A stretch of DNA of 5,699 nt from Ectopseudomonas composti. Lineage in GTDB: Bacteria; Pseudomonadota; Gammaproteobacteria; Pseudomonadales; Pseudomonadaceae. Under the pieces are notes generated by a model. That model saw only the letters and a program-made list of their open reading frames with translations, was not told the origin of the DNA and searched no databases. Below are positions 1 through 4,985 of this stretch, in pieces; the first letter of the stretch is position 1; the number at the start of each line of letters is the position of its first letter. The stretch is taken from contig CAMPIF010000313.1 in assembly GCA_946886245.1 (NCBI GenBank), forward strand, positions 1-5,699. Direction: 5' to 3'. The position numbers and the translations under genes were made by a program.

Positions 1-6
1 GACTTC

Positions 7-28
7 AGCCGGATACCGGGGGCTTTTT
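7..28 (+). terminator. Weak terminator-like hairpin at the left edge
   Basis: AGCC (7-10) can pair with GGCT (21-24), with an inner GG/CC pairing around ATA, and the stem runs into a short T tract (24-28). It could end a plus-strand gene lying off the left edge: frame 1 is open from base 1 to a TAA at 28-30 and could be the last codons of such a gene. The stem is imperfect, with three unpaired G on its right side. In P. aeruginosa the neighbour of mdpA is the XRE-cupin repressor gene psdR (from memory), but nothing here proves what lies to the left. Confidence 0.22.
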
Positions 29-48
29 AAGTCAGGCTGAAAAAAGCT

Positions 49-77
49 TTGACCAAAATTTAAGTTCCACTTAAATT
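49..77 (+). promoter_or_regulatory. Candidate sigma70 promoter of the M24 peptidase gene
   Basis: The -35 box TTGACC (49-54) matches TTGACA at five of six positions. It is followed by exactly 17 bases and then TAAATT (72-77), which matches TATAAT at four of six. Transcription would start near 84, giving a leader of about 54 nt before the ATG at 138. The spacer and -10 box lie inside the inverted repeat at 54-80, which is what a repressor-controlled promoter looks like. Promoter calls from sequence alone are uncertain, but spacing, location and overlap with the dyad agree. Confidence 0.5.
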
Positions 78-80
78 TTG
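54..80. promoter_or_regulatory. Perfect 12+3+12 bp inverted repeat, probable operator
   Basis: The left arm CAAAATTTAAGT (54-65) and right arm ACTTAAATTTTG (69-80) are exact reverse complements around a 3 bp TCC centre. The arms are A/T-rich in an otherwise G/C-rich region. The dyad covers the promoter spacer and -10 box, so a dimer bound here would block RNA polymerase. In P. aeruginosa, mdpA and the dpp transport genes are repressed by PsdR, an XRE-cupin regulator encoded next to mdpA. Assigning this dyad to a PsdR orthologue is inference, since I do not know the published motif well enough to match it. It is unlikely to be a terminator, because it sits just upstream of a gene and has no G/C stem. 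Confidence 0.65.
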
Positions 81-137
81 CCGCAACCAATTGCCCGGTG
101 ACGATGTTCGTCGTGGGCGCCAGACGAGGATGCGCAG

Positions 138-1367
138 ATGACACTGGGAGTGGGCGGCAGCACGCCGGAGCAGGCCTTGGCGCGCCTGCAGAACATGATG
201 GCCGGCGCGCAGCCGATCAGCGAAGCGGAATACCAGACACGCATCGCCCGCGCTCAGGCATTGATGCGCGAGCAGGACGTCGCCGCGCTGTTCCTGGCTG
301 CCGGCAGCAACCTGCAGTACTTCACCGGCGTGCAGTGGCATGCCAGCGAACGCATGGTCGGTGCGATTCTGCCGGCCAGCGGCGCACTGGAGTACCTGGC
401 GCCGGCGTTCGAGGAAGGCACGGTGCGCGACTTTCAGGTGGTGCCCGGCGCGATCAATACCTGGCAGGAGCACGAAAGCCCCTACGTGTTGCTTCTGGAT
501 TGCCTGAAGCGTCTGGGGATATTGCCCAATGATGGTGCGCAGCCGAAGGTAGGTCTTTGTTCCTCCTTGCCTTTTTTCATGTTCGAAGGCATTCGCCAAC
601 TGACCAGCGGTTATCGCTTCGTCGATGCCGGCGGCATCACCACGGCCTGTCGCCAAGCCAAATCGCCAGCCGAAATCGCCCTGATGCAGCGCGCCAAGGA
701 CATGACCCTGGAAGTGCACAAGGCAGCTGCGAGCATTCTCCATGAAGGTATCAGCACCACCGAAGTTGCCGAGTTCATCCACCAGGCGCACCGCCGTGTC
801 GGGGCGCCTGGCTCGATCTTCTGCATCGTGCTGTTCGGTGCTGCCAGTGCCTTTCCGCATGGGGTCAAGCATGCGCAGCGGCTCAAGGACGGCGACATGG
901 TGCTGATCGACACCGGCTGCAAGGTTCACAGTTACCTGTCGGACATCACCCGCAGCTACGTTTTCGGCACGCCCAGCGCGCGTCAGCGCGAATTGTGGAA
1001 CAAGGAGAAAGCCGCTCAGCAGGCGGCGTTCGGGGCGGCCACCCTGGGAGCACCCTGTTCGTCGGTGGACGCGGCGGCCCGGCGTAGCCTGGAGGCGGCA
1101 GGGCTGGGGCCTGGTTACAGCTTGCCTGGCCTGCCGCACCGTACGGGGCACGGCATCGGCCTGGACATTCACGAGGGGCCGTATCTGGTCGGCGGCGATG
1201 ACACCCCGCTGGCCGAGGGCATGTGCTTCAGCAACGAGCCGATGATCTGCGTGCCGGGCGAGTTTGGCATCCGTCTCGAGGATCACTTCTACATGACCGC
1301 CGACGGCCCGCGCTGGTTTACCCAGCCCAGCCATTCGGTGGACGACCCCTTCGGTCTGGGCGTCTAA
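138..1367 (+). CDS. mdpA: M24-family metallopeptidase (Xaa-Pro peptidase / dipeptidase type)
   Basis: This 409-residue protein should hydrolyse dipeptides or N-terminal residues in the cytoplasm, as it has no signal peptide. It has the two-part layout of the creatinase/aminopeptidase P branch of M24: an N-terminal creatinase-like domain (about 30-165) and a C-terminal pita-bread catalytic domain (about 170-395). All five dimetal ligands are visible: Asp258 (LIDTG), Asp269 (LSDITRSY), His338 (HRTGHGIG), Glu367 (SNEP) and Glu381 (RLEDHF). His241 (FPHG) and His345 (DIHE) fit the usual active-site histidines. The ATG at 138 has a GAGGA ribosome binding site (126-130) seven bases upstream, and an in-frame TGA at 99-101 excludes a longer start. 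It converges on two dipeptide-binding protein genes, the same company kept by P. aeruginosa mdpA (PA4498), hence the symbol. The M24 assignment is firm. The dipeptidase substrate is inferred from that orthology; a prolidase or aminopeptidase P role remains possible. Confidence 0.9.
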   Translation: MTLGVGGSTPEQALARLQNMMAGAQPISEAEYQTRIARAQALMREQDVAALFLAAGSNLQYFTGVQWHASERMVGAILPASGALEYLAPAFEEGTVRDFQVVPGAINTWQEHESPYVLLLDCLKRLGILPNDGAQPKVGLCSSLPFFMFEGIRQLTSGYRFVDAGGITTACRQAKSPAEIALMQRAKDMTLEVHKAAASILHEGISTTEVAEFIHQAHRRVGAPGSIFCIVLFGAASAFPHGVKHAQRLKDGDMVLIDTGCKVHSYLSDITRSYVFGTPSARQRELWNKEKAAQQAAFGAATLGAPCSSVDAAARRSLEAAGLGPGYSLPGLPHRTGHGIGLDIHEGPYLVGGDDTPLAEGMCFSNEPMICVPGEFGIRLEDHFYMTADGPRWFTQPSHSVDDPFGLGV

Positions 1368-1376
1368 CCACGCCCA
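1357..1376. terminator. Short hairpin across the mdpA stop codon
   Basis: TGGGCGT (1357-1363) and ACGCCCA (1370-1376) pair perfectly with a 6-base loop that contains the TAA stop. It sits where the convergent mdpA and dppA2 transcripts would end (54 bp gap, 1368-1421), but no T tract follows on either strand. It is a weak terminator candidate at best. A second, 5 bp pairing (CTCGG 1384-1388 with CCGAG 1407-1411) lies in the same gap. I see no standard Rho-independent terminator between these genes. Confidence 0.25.
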
Positions 1377-1421
1377 CGCCTGACTCGGAAGCTCTTGCCA
1401 TCAGGACCGAGCCATGGCCGC

Positions 1422-3017
1422 TCAGGGCACGCTCACCCTGGAAAAGTTGTTCGAGCCCATCGGGCTGAGCACATAGCCTTCGACGCCCTTGTGCAGCGCT
1501 GCGAACTGTTTCGGGTGAGCCAGGGCGATCCATGGTGCCTGCTCATGGAAGATCGCCAGCGCCTGGCGATACAGCGCGGCGCGTCTGCTCGGATCGGGCT
1601 CGCGGCGTGCCTGGCTGATCAGGGCGTCGAAGGCCTTGTCGCACCAGCCCGCCTGGTTCTCGCCGCTCTCGGCCGCCGCGCAGGAGAGGTTGGGGGTGAG
1701 GAAGTTGTCCGGATCGCCGTTGTCCCCGGCCCAGCCCATGAATACCAGGTCGTGCTCGCCATTCTTGGCGCGCTTGATCAGCTCGCCCCACTCGAACACG
1801 CGAATGTCGCTGCGAATGCCGACGGCGGCGAGATCGGCCTGCAGCATCTGCGCGCCGATGCCCGGGTTGGGATTGGTCGGTCCCCCGCCCGGGCGGGTCC
1901 AGATCGACAGGGCGAAGCCATCGGCGTGACCAGCCTCGGCCAACAGTTGGCGGGCCCGCTCGGGGTCGTGTGGCCAGTCCTGCAGCGTTTCGTCGTGGCC
2001 CCACAGGGTAGCCGGGTAAGGCGCCACGGCCGGTGTGGCGTTGCCTTCGCCATACTGCGCGCGAATGTAGGCGGCCTTGTCGAACGCCAGATTCAACGCC
2101 TGGCGCACGCGCACGTCGTCCAGCGGTGGGTGACGGGTGTTGATGCCGATATAGGCGGTCAGCAGCGAATCCAGCTCCAGCACCTGCAGTTTCGGGTCGG
2201 CCTTCAGCGCCGGGATGTCCACCGGGCGCGGGTAGAGGGCGATCTGGCAGTCGCCGGCCTTGAGCCTTTGCTGGCGCACGTTGGGCTCGGGGGTGATGGC
2301 CAGCACCAGGCGCTCGACCTTGGGTGCGCCATTCCAGTAATCGGGGTTGCCGCGAAAGCGTATCTGGGCGTCCTTGGCGTAGCGCTCGAAAACGAAAGGC
2401 CCGGTGCCGATGGGCGCATTGTTCAGGCGCTCGGGTTGGTTCGTTGCGAGCAGATGGTCGGCATACTCGGCCGAGTAGATCGAGGCGAAGCCCATGGCCA
2501 GGTTGGCCAGGAAAGGCGCCTCCGGGTGTTTGAGGACGAAGCGCACGCGGTGCTCGTCGAGCTTGTCGATGCGCTCGATCAACTGCGCCAGGCCCATGGC
2601 CTCTGCGTAGGGGAAGCCGCGCAGCGACAGCTCGTGCCAGGGATGCGCCGGGTCGAGCTGGCGCTGGAAGCTCCACAGCACGTCGTCGGCATTGAATTCG
2701 CGGCTGGGGCTGAAATCCTGGTTGGCGTGAAATGTCACGCCCTGGCGCAGGGTGAAGGTGTAGCTCAGGCCGTCATCGGCTATTTCCCAGCTTGCTGCCA
2801 ATGCCGGCACGATCTCGGTGCTGCCGGGGGCGAAGGCCACCAGGCGTTCGAACAGGGTTTCCGCCGTGGCGTCGGCGGTGGTGGCTGCGGTGTATTGAAC
2901 GAGGTCGAACCCTTCCGGGCTGGCTTCGCTGCACACCACCAGGCTGGCCGCCTGGACCTGAGCAGCAAGCAGCGCGGCCAGCAGCAGGCTGCCGCGCAGA
3001 AAGAACGGGGCTGACAT
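1422..3017 (-). CDS. dppA2: Periplasmic peptide-binding protein, diverged DppA paralogue
   Basis: This is a family 5 extracellular solute-binding protein (SBP_bac_5) of 531 residues, the normal length for DppA. The start is set at ATG 3017-3015, because AAGGAG lies five bases upstream and the protein then opens with a signal peptide (MSAPFFLRGS and a Leu/Ala core, cleavage near VQA-A at residue 23). The open frame runs 35 codons further upstream into a repeat, and that part is not credible. Four cysteines (29, 257, 446, 459) match the two disulfides of E. coli DppA. The GDNGDPDNF motif keeps Asp432, which binds the peptide amino group in DppA. The residue matching the carboxylate-binding arginine (Arg355 of mature E. 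coli DppA) is Gly379, in a Gly-rich loop WTRPGGGPTNPN; an Arg lies four residues earlier. It follows its paralogue by 144 bp on the same strand and faces mdpA, which is the dppA2 position in P. aeruginosa. The family call is firm; the altered ligand preference is inference. Confidence 0.9.
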   Translation of the reverse strand: MSAPFFLRGSLLLAALLAAQVQAASLVVCSEASPEGFDLVQYTAATTADATAETLFERLVAFAPGSTEIVPALAASWEIADDGLSYTFTLRQGVTFHANQDFSPSREFNADDVLWSFQRQLDPAHPWHELSLRGFPYAEAMGLAQLIERIDKLDEHRVRFVLKHPEAPFLANLAMGFASIYSAEYADHLLATNQPERLNNAPIGTGPFVFERYAKDAQIRFRGNPDYWNGAPKVERLVLAITPEPNVRQQRLKAGDCQIALYPRPVDIPALKADPKLQVLELDSLLTAYIGINTRHPPLDDVRVRQALNLAFDKAAYIRAQYGEGNATPAVAPYPATLWGHDETLQDWPHDPERARQLLAEAGHADGFALSIWTRPGGGPTNPNPGIGAQMLQADLAAVGIRSDIRVFEWGELIKRAKNGEHDLVFMGWAGDNGDPDNFLTPNLSCAAAESGENQAGWCDKAFDALISQARREPDPSRRAALYRQALAIFHEQAPWIALAHPKQFAALHKGVEGYVLSPMGSNNFSRVSVP

Positions 3018-3022
3018 GGCAA

Positions 3023-3028
3023 CTCCTT
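3023..3028 (-). promoter_or_regulatory. Ribosome binding site that fixes the dppA2 start
   Basis: On the minus strand AAGGAG is followed by five bases and the ATG at 3017-3015. This near-consensus Shine-Dalgarno sequence, together with the signal peptide that begins at that ATG, decides between this start and the upstream in-frame ATG at 3122, which lies inside the palindromic repeat. Confidence 0.8.
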
Positions 3029-3069
3029 GGCCTGGAAGGCCGTCGGGCACTCGTGTGCGGCGGTCATGT

Positions 3070-3134
3070 GTAGGGTGCGCCGTGCGCACCAGGTTCAGAC
3101 TCCCCGAGTACGCGGTGCGCACAGCGCACCCTAC
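3070..3134. repeat. REP-like pair of inverted hairpins between the two dppA genes
   Basis: Two 21 bp arms (3070-3090 and 3114-3134) are inverted copies of each other with one mismatch, separated by 23 bp. Each arm begins or ends with GTAGG/CCTAC and is itself a tight hairpin: GGTGCGC-CGT-GCGCACC (3074-3090) and GGTGCGC-ACA-GCGCACC (3114-3130). A further small hairpin (ACTC/GAGT, 3099-3109) lies in the middle. Two facing palindromic units match the form of bacterial REP/BIME elements, and from memory similar GTAGGGTGCGC-type repeats are frequent between genes in several Pseudomonas species. In the dppA1-dppA2 transcript it would fold into a strong structure that could protect the dppA1 message from 3' decay or limit read-through into dppA2. 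No T tract follows, so it is not a standard terminator. The rest of the 3018-3161 gap shows no convincing promoter. Confidence 0.75.
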
Positions 3135-3161
3135 GCAAGCTAGCCGCCCGAGGCAGCGCCC

Positions 3162-4760
3162 TTACTTGCCGATACTCACACCATAGAACGAGTTGATGCC
3201 GAACGGGCTGATGCGGAAGTCCTGCACTTCCTTGCGCATCGGCTGGTACACGGTGGAGTGGGCCAGCGGGGTGATCGGCACCTCTTGTTTGAGGATCACC
3301 TGCGCCTGCTTGTACAACTCGGTGCGTTCGGCCACGTCGGTGGTGCGCTTGGCGGCCTTGACCAGCTTGTCGTAATCCTCGAAGCACCATTTGGAGAAGT
3401 TGTTGCCGTCGACCGCGTCGCAGCCGTAGAGGGTGCCGAGCCAGTTGTCCGGGTCACCGTTGTCGCCGCTCCAACCGATCAGCATGGCGTCGTGCTCGCC
3501 GGCCTTGGCACGCTTGAGGTACTCGCCCCATTCGTAGCTGACGATGCGTGCCTTGATGCCGATCTTGGCCCAGTCGGCCTGCAGCATTTCGGCGATCTGC
3601 TTGGCATTGGGATTATACGGGCGCTGCACCGGCATGGCCCACAAGGTGATCTCGCTACCTTCCTTGACGCCGGCGGCCTTGAGCAGCTCCTTGGCCTTTT
3701 CCGGGTCGAAGGCCGGGTCCTTGATGTCTTCGTTATACGACCACTGGGTCGGCGGCATGCCGTTGACCGCCAGTTGCCCGGCGTTCTGGTAGACCGCGTT
3801 GAGGATGGCCTGCTTGTTCACCGCCATGTCCAGCGCCTGACGCACCTCCAGCTTGTCGAACGGCGGATGGGTGACGTTGTAGGCGATGTAGCCGACGTTG
3901 AAGCCCGCCTGTTCGGGCATCTGCAGTTTGGGGTCCTTCTGCAGTGCCTCGATGTCGGCCGGACGCGGGAACAGGGTGACGTGGCATTCGCCGGCCTTGA
4001 GCTTCTGCATGCGCACGGACGAGTCGGTGTTGATGGCGAAAATCAGGTTGTCGATCTTCACGTCATCAGGCTTCCAGTAGTCCTGGTTGCCCTTGTAGCG
4101 GATCACCGCGTCCTTCTGGTAGCGGCTGAACACGAATGGGCCGGTGCCGACGGGTTTCTGATTGATGTCGGCGGCCTTGCCGGCCTTGAGCAACTGGTCG
4201 GCGTACTCGGCGGACTGGATCGAGGCGAAGCTCATCGCCAGGTTCTGCACGAAGGCGGCGTCCACGTCGTTGAGGGTGAAGCGCACGGTCATGCCATCGA
4301 GCTTCTCCAGCTTGGCGATGTTGCTGTCCATGCCCATGTCGGTGAAGTAGGGGAACTCGGTGGGGTACGCCTTGCGGAACGGGTGCTCCTTGTCGAGCAT
4401 GCGGCCGAAGGTGAACAGCACGTCGTCGGCGGTGAACTCGCGGCTGGGCTTGAAGTATTCGGTGGTGTGGAACTTCACCCCGGGGCGCAGCTTGAAGGTG
4501 TAGGTCAGACCGTCGTCGGACACCTCCCAGCTTTCTGCCAGGCCGGGCTCGACCTTGGTACCGCCGCGCTCGAACTGGGTCAGGCGGTTGAAGATGGTTT
4601 CTGCGGCGGCGTCGAAGTCGGTGCCGGTGGTGTACAGGCCTGGGTCGAAACCGGCGGGGCTGCCTTCGGAGCAGAACACCAGGTTGGCGGCGCTGGCGAG
4701 GGGGGCGCTGGCGATCAGCCCAGCGGTGAGTAAAGCCTGGAGAATGGCGTTCGTGCGCAT
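3162..4760 (-). CDS. dppA1: Periplasmic dipeptide-binding protein DppA
   Basis: This 532-residue SBP_bac_5 protein binds dipeptides in the periplasm and delivers them to a DppBCDF ABC permease, which is not in the window. The start at ATG 4760-4758 has GAGGT (4769-4765) four bases upstream and gives a signal peptide (MRTNAILQAL to LASA, cleavage near residue 24). The frame is open 30 codons further upstream, but that stretch is leader. If mature residue 1 is Ala25, Cys30, 259, 447 and 459 become 6, 235, 423 and 435, almost exactly the disulfide cysteines of E. coli DppA (6-234 and 422-435). Arg380 (VQRPYNPN) becomes 356 and Asp433 (SGDNGDPDN) becomes 409, matching Arg355 and Asp408, which hold the dipeptide carboxylate and amino groups. 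Every recognisable anchor is intact, so this is the canonical DppA of the pair. It is probably the first gene of a two-gene transcript with dppA2. The number in the symbol rests on gene order. Confidence 0.92.
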   Translation of the reverse strand: MRTNAILQALLTAGLIASAPLASAANLVFCSEGSPAGFDPGLYTTGTDFDAAAETIFNRLTQFERGGTKVEPGLAESWEVSDDGLTYTFKLRPGVKFHTTEYFKPSREFTADDVLFTFGRMLDKEHPFRKAYPTEFPYFTDMGMDSNIAKLEKLDGMTVRFTLNDVDAAFVQNLAMSFASIQSAEYADQLLKAGKAADINQKPVGTGPFVFSRYQKDAVIRYKGNQDYWKPDDVKIDNLIFAINTDSSVRMQKLKAGECHVTLFPRPADIEALQKDPKLQMPEQAGFNVGYIAYNVTHPPFDKLEVRQALDMAVNKQAILNAVYQNAGQLAVNGMPPTQWSYNEDIKDPAFDPEKAKELLKAAGVKEGSEITLWAMPVQRPYNPNAKQIAEMLQADWAKIGIKARIVSYEWGEYLKRAKAGEHDAMLIGWSGDNGDPDNWLGTLYGCDAVDGNNFSKWCFEDYDKLVKAAKRTTDVAERTELYKQAQVILKQEVPITPLAHSTVYQPMRKEVQDFRISPFGINSFYGVSIGK

Positions 4761-4764
4761 CTTG

Positions 4765-4790
4765 ACCTCATCGTTGTTGTGGTTGTGGTC
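4765..4790 (-). promoter_or_regulatory. dppA1 ribosome binding site preceded by C/A-rich leader
   Basis: On the minus strand the 20 bases at 4790-4771 are almost entirely C and A (GACCACAACC followed by ACAACAACGA) and lead directly into TGAGGT, the Shine-Dalgarno sequence, four bases before the ATG. The segment AACAACGA (4778-4771) matches seven of eight positions of the AANAANAA motif recognised by Hfq-Crc in Pseudomonas catabolite repression. In enterobacteria the dppA leader is also C/A-rich and is the target of the sRNA GcvB. The composition is directly visible; control by Hfq-Crc or an sRNA is inference. Confidence 0.45.
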
Positions 4791-4816
4791 CTTGAGGAGC
4801 CTCTTGTGGAGACCAC
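4785..4816 (-). promoter_or_regulatory. Possible hairpin at the 5' end of the dppA1 leader
   Basis: On the minus strand GTGGTC (4816-4811) can pair perfectly with GACCAC (4790-4785) across a 20-base loop. If the candidate sigma54 promoter is used, the transcript would begin at about 4817, so this stem would form its extreme 5' end and its right arm would overlap the C/A-rich stretch. A 6 bp stem with a large loop is modest, so it could be chance. Confidence 0.25.
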
Positions 4817-4827
4817 CGCCGAAACTA

Positions 4828-4843
4828 TGCAGGCCTTGTGCCC
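4828..4843 (-). promoter_or_regulatory. Candidate sigma54 (-24/-12) promoter of dppA1
   Basis: The minus-strand sequence GGGCACAAGGCCTGCA matches nine of the twelve informative positions of the RpoN consensus TGGCACGN4TTGCW. It keeps the essential GG and GC with exactly ten bases between the pairs. Transcription would start near 4817, giving a 57 nt leader. An IHF-like site (4908-4920) and inverted repeats (4881-4892, 4940-4963) lie upstream, as expected for enhancer-dependent promoters. Amino acid and peptide uptake genes are common RpoN targets in Pseudomonas. It is still a short motif found by eye. Confidence 0.45.
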
Positions 4844-4880
4844 GAGGCAAGGGGGTTGCCGCGCGGAAGATGGTTAGCGC

Positions 4881-4892
4881 TACAGCGCTGTA
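4881..4892. promoter_or_regulatory. Perfect 12 bp palindrome upstream of dppA1
   Basis: TACAGCGCTGTA is its own exact reverse complement. It overlaps a direct repeat of AGCGCT (4876-4881 and 4884-4889). It lies about 38 bp upstream of the candidate -24 element, centred near -70 relative to the predicted start, so it could be an activator or repressor site. I do not recognise the motif as belonging to a known regulator. Confidence 0.35.
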
Positions 4893-4907
4893 ATTTGCTG
4901 TCGCATT

Positions 4908-4920
4908 TATGAAAATGTTG
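4908..4920 (+). promoter_or_regulatory. IHF-like site
   Basis: TATGAAAATGTTG matches WATCAANNNNTTR at eight of nine informative positions, in a locally A/T-rich stretch of a G/C-rich region. It lies between the candidate sigma54 promoter and the inverted repeat at 4940-4963, the usual place for IHF to bend DNA toward an upstream activator. IHF consensus matches are common in A/T-rich DNA, so this is supporting evidence only. Confidence 0.3.
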
Positions 4921-4939
4921 CAGGGAAAAGATGGCGAAA

Positions 4940-4963
4940 CGCCGTTATCTGACGATAACGGCG
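4940..4963 (-). terminator. Probable Rho-independent terminator after the SIMPL-domain gene
   Basis: CGCCGTTATC (4940-4949) and GATAACGGCG (4954-4963) are perfect 10 bp arms around a 4-base loop. The hairpin begins 22 bp after the SIMPL stop codon. In the direction of that gene the stem is followed by TTTCGCCATCTTTT, a broken T tract. Position and stem strength favour termination, which would give dppA1 its own promoter. As DNA, the same dyad could be an upstream activator site for dppA1, and the two roles are not exclusive. Confidence 0.6.
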
Positions 4964-4985
4964 CTGCTTTGTTGCGGAGCGAGGT

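Noticed and set aside
60..1334. Minus-strand open frame of 424 codons opposite the M24 peptidase
   Set aside because: It is antisense to a gene with all catalytic residues intact, reads as a low-complexity Arg/Ala/Gln/His-rich chain, and matches no family I know. Long antisense frames are expected in genes with high third-position G/C.
1411..1418. Palindrome GCCATGGC in the convergent gap
   Set aside because: Eight base pairs in G/C-rich DNA is easily chance, and nothing around it supports a function.
1395..3014. Plus-strand open frame of 539 codons opposite dppA2
   Set aside because: It mirrors the real gene almost end to end, has no recognisable domain or ribosome binding site, and is Val/Gly/Ala/Arg-rich as antisense frames of G/C-rich genes are.
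3018..3122. 35-codon N-terminal extension of dppA2
   Set aside because: It runs into the palindromic repeat, has no signal-peptide character, and would bury a clear signal peptide that has its own AAGGAG ribosome binding site.
3070..3134. Simple Rho-independent terminator of dppA1
   Set aside because: There is strong hairpin potential but no T tract on the dppA1 side, and the two-unit inverted layout fits a REP-type repeat better.
3258..4733. Plus-strand open frame of 491 codons opposite dppA1
   Set aside because: Same reasoning: a shadow of a well-supported SBP gene, with repetitive Val/Gly/Leu composition.
4761..4850. 30-codon N-terminal extension of dppA1
   Set aside because: It would place His/Asn-rich residues before the signal peptide; the inner ATG has GAGGT at correct spacing and gives mature numbering that matches E. 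coli DppA.
4822..4850. Sigma70-like TTGCCT-N17-TAGTTT on the minus strand before dppA1
   Set aside because: The -10 matches only three of six positions. It overlaps the better sigma54 match, so I prefer the latter but cannot exclude it.
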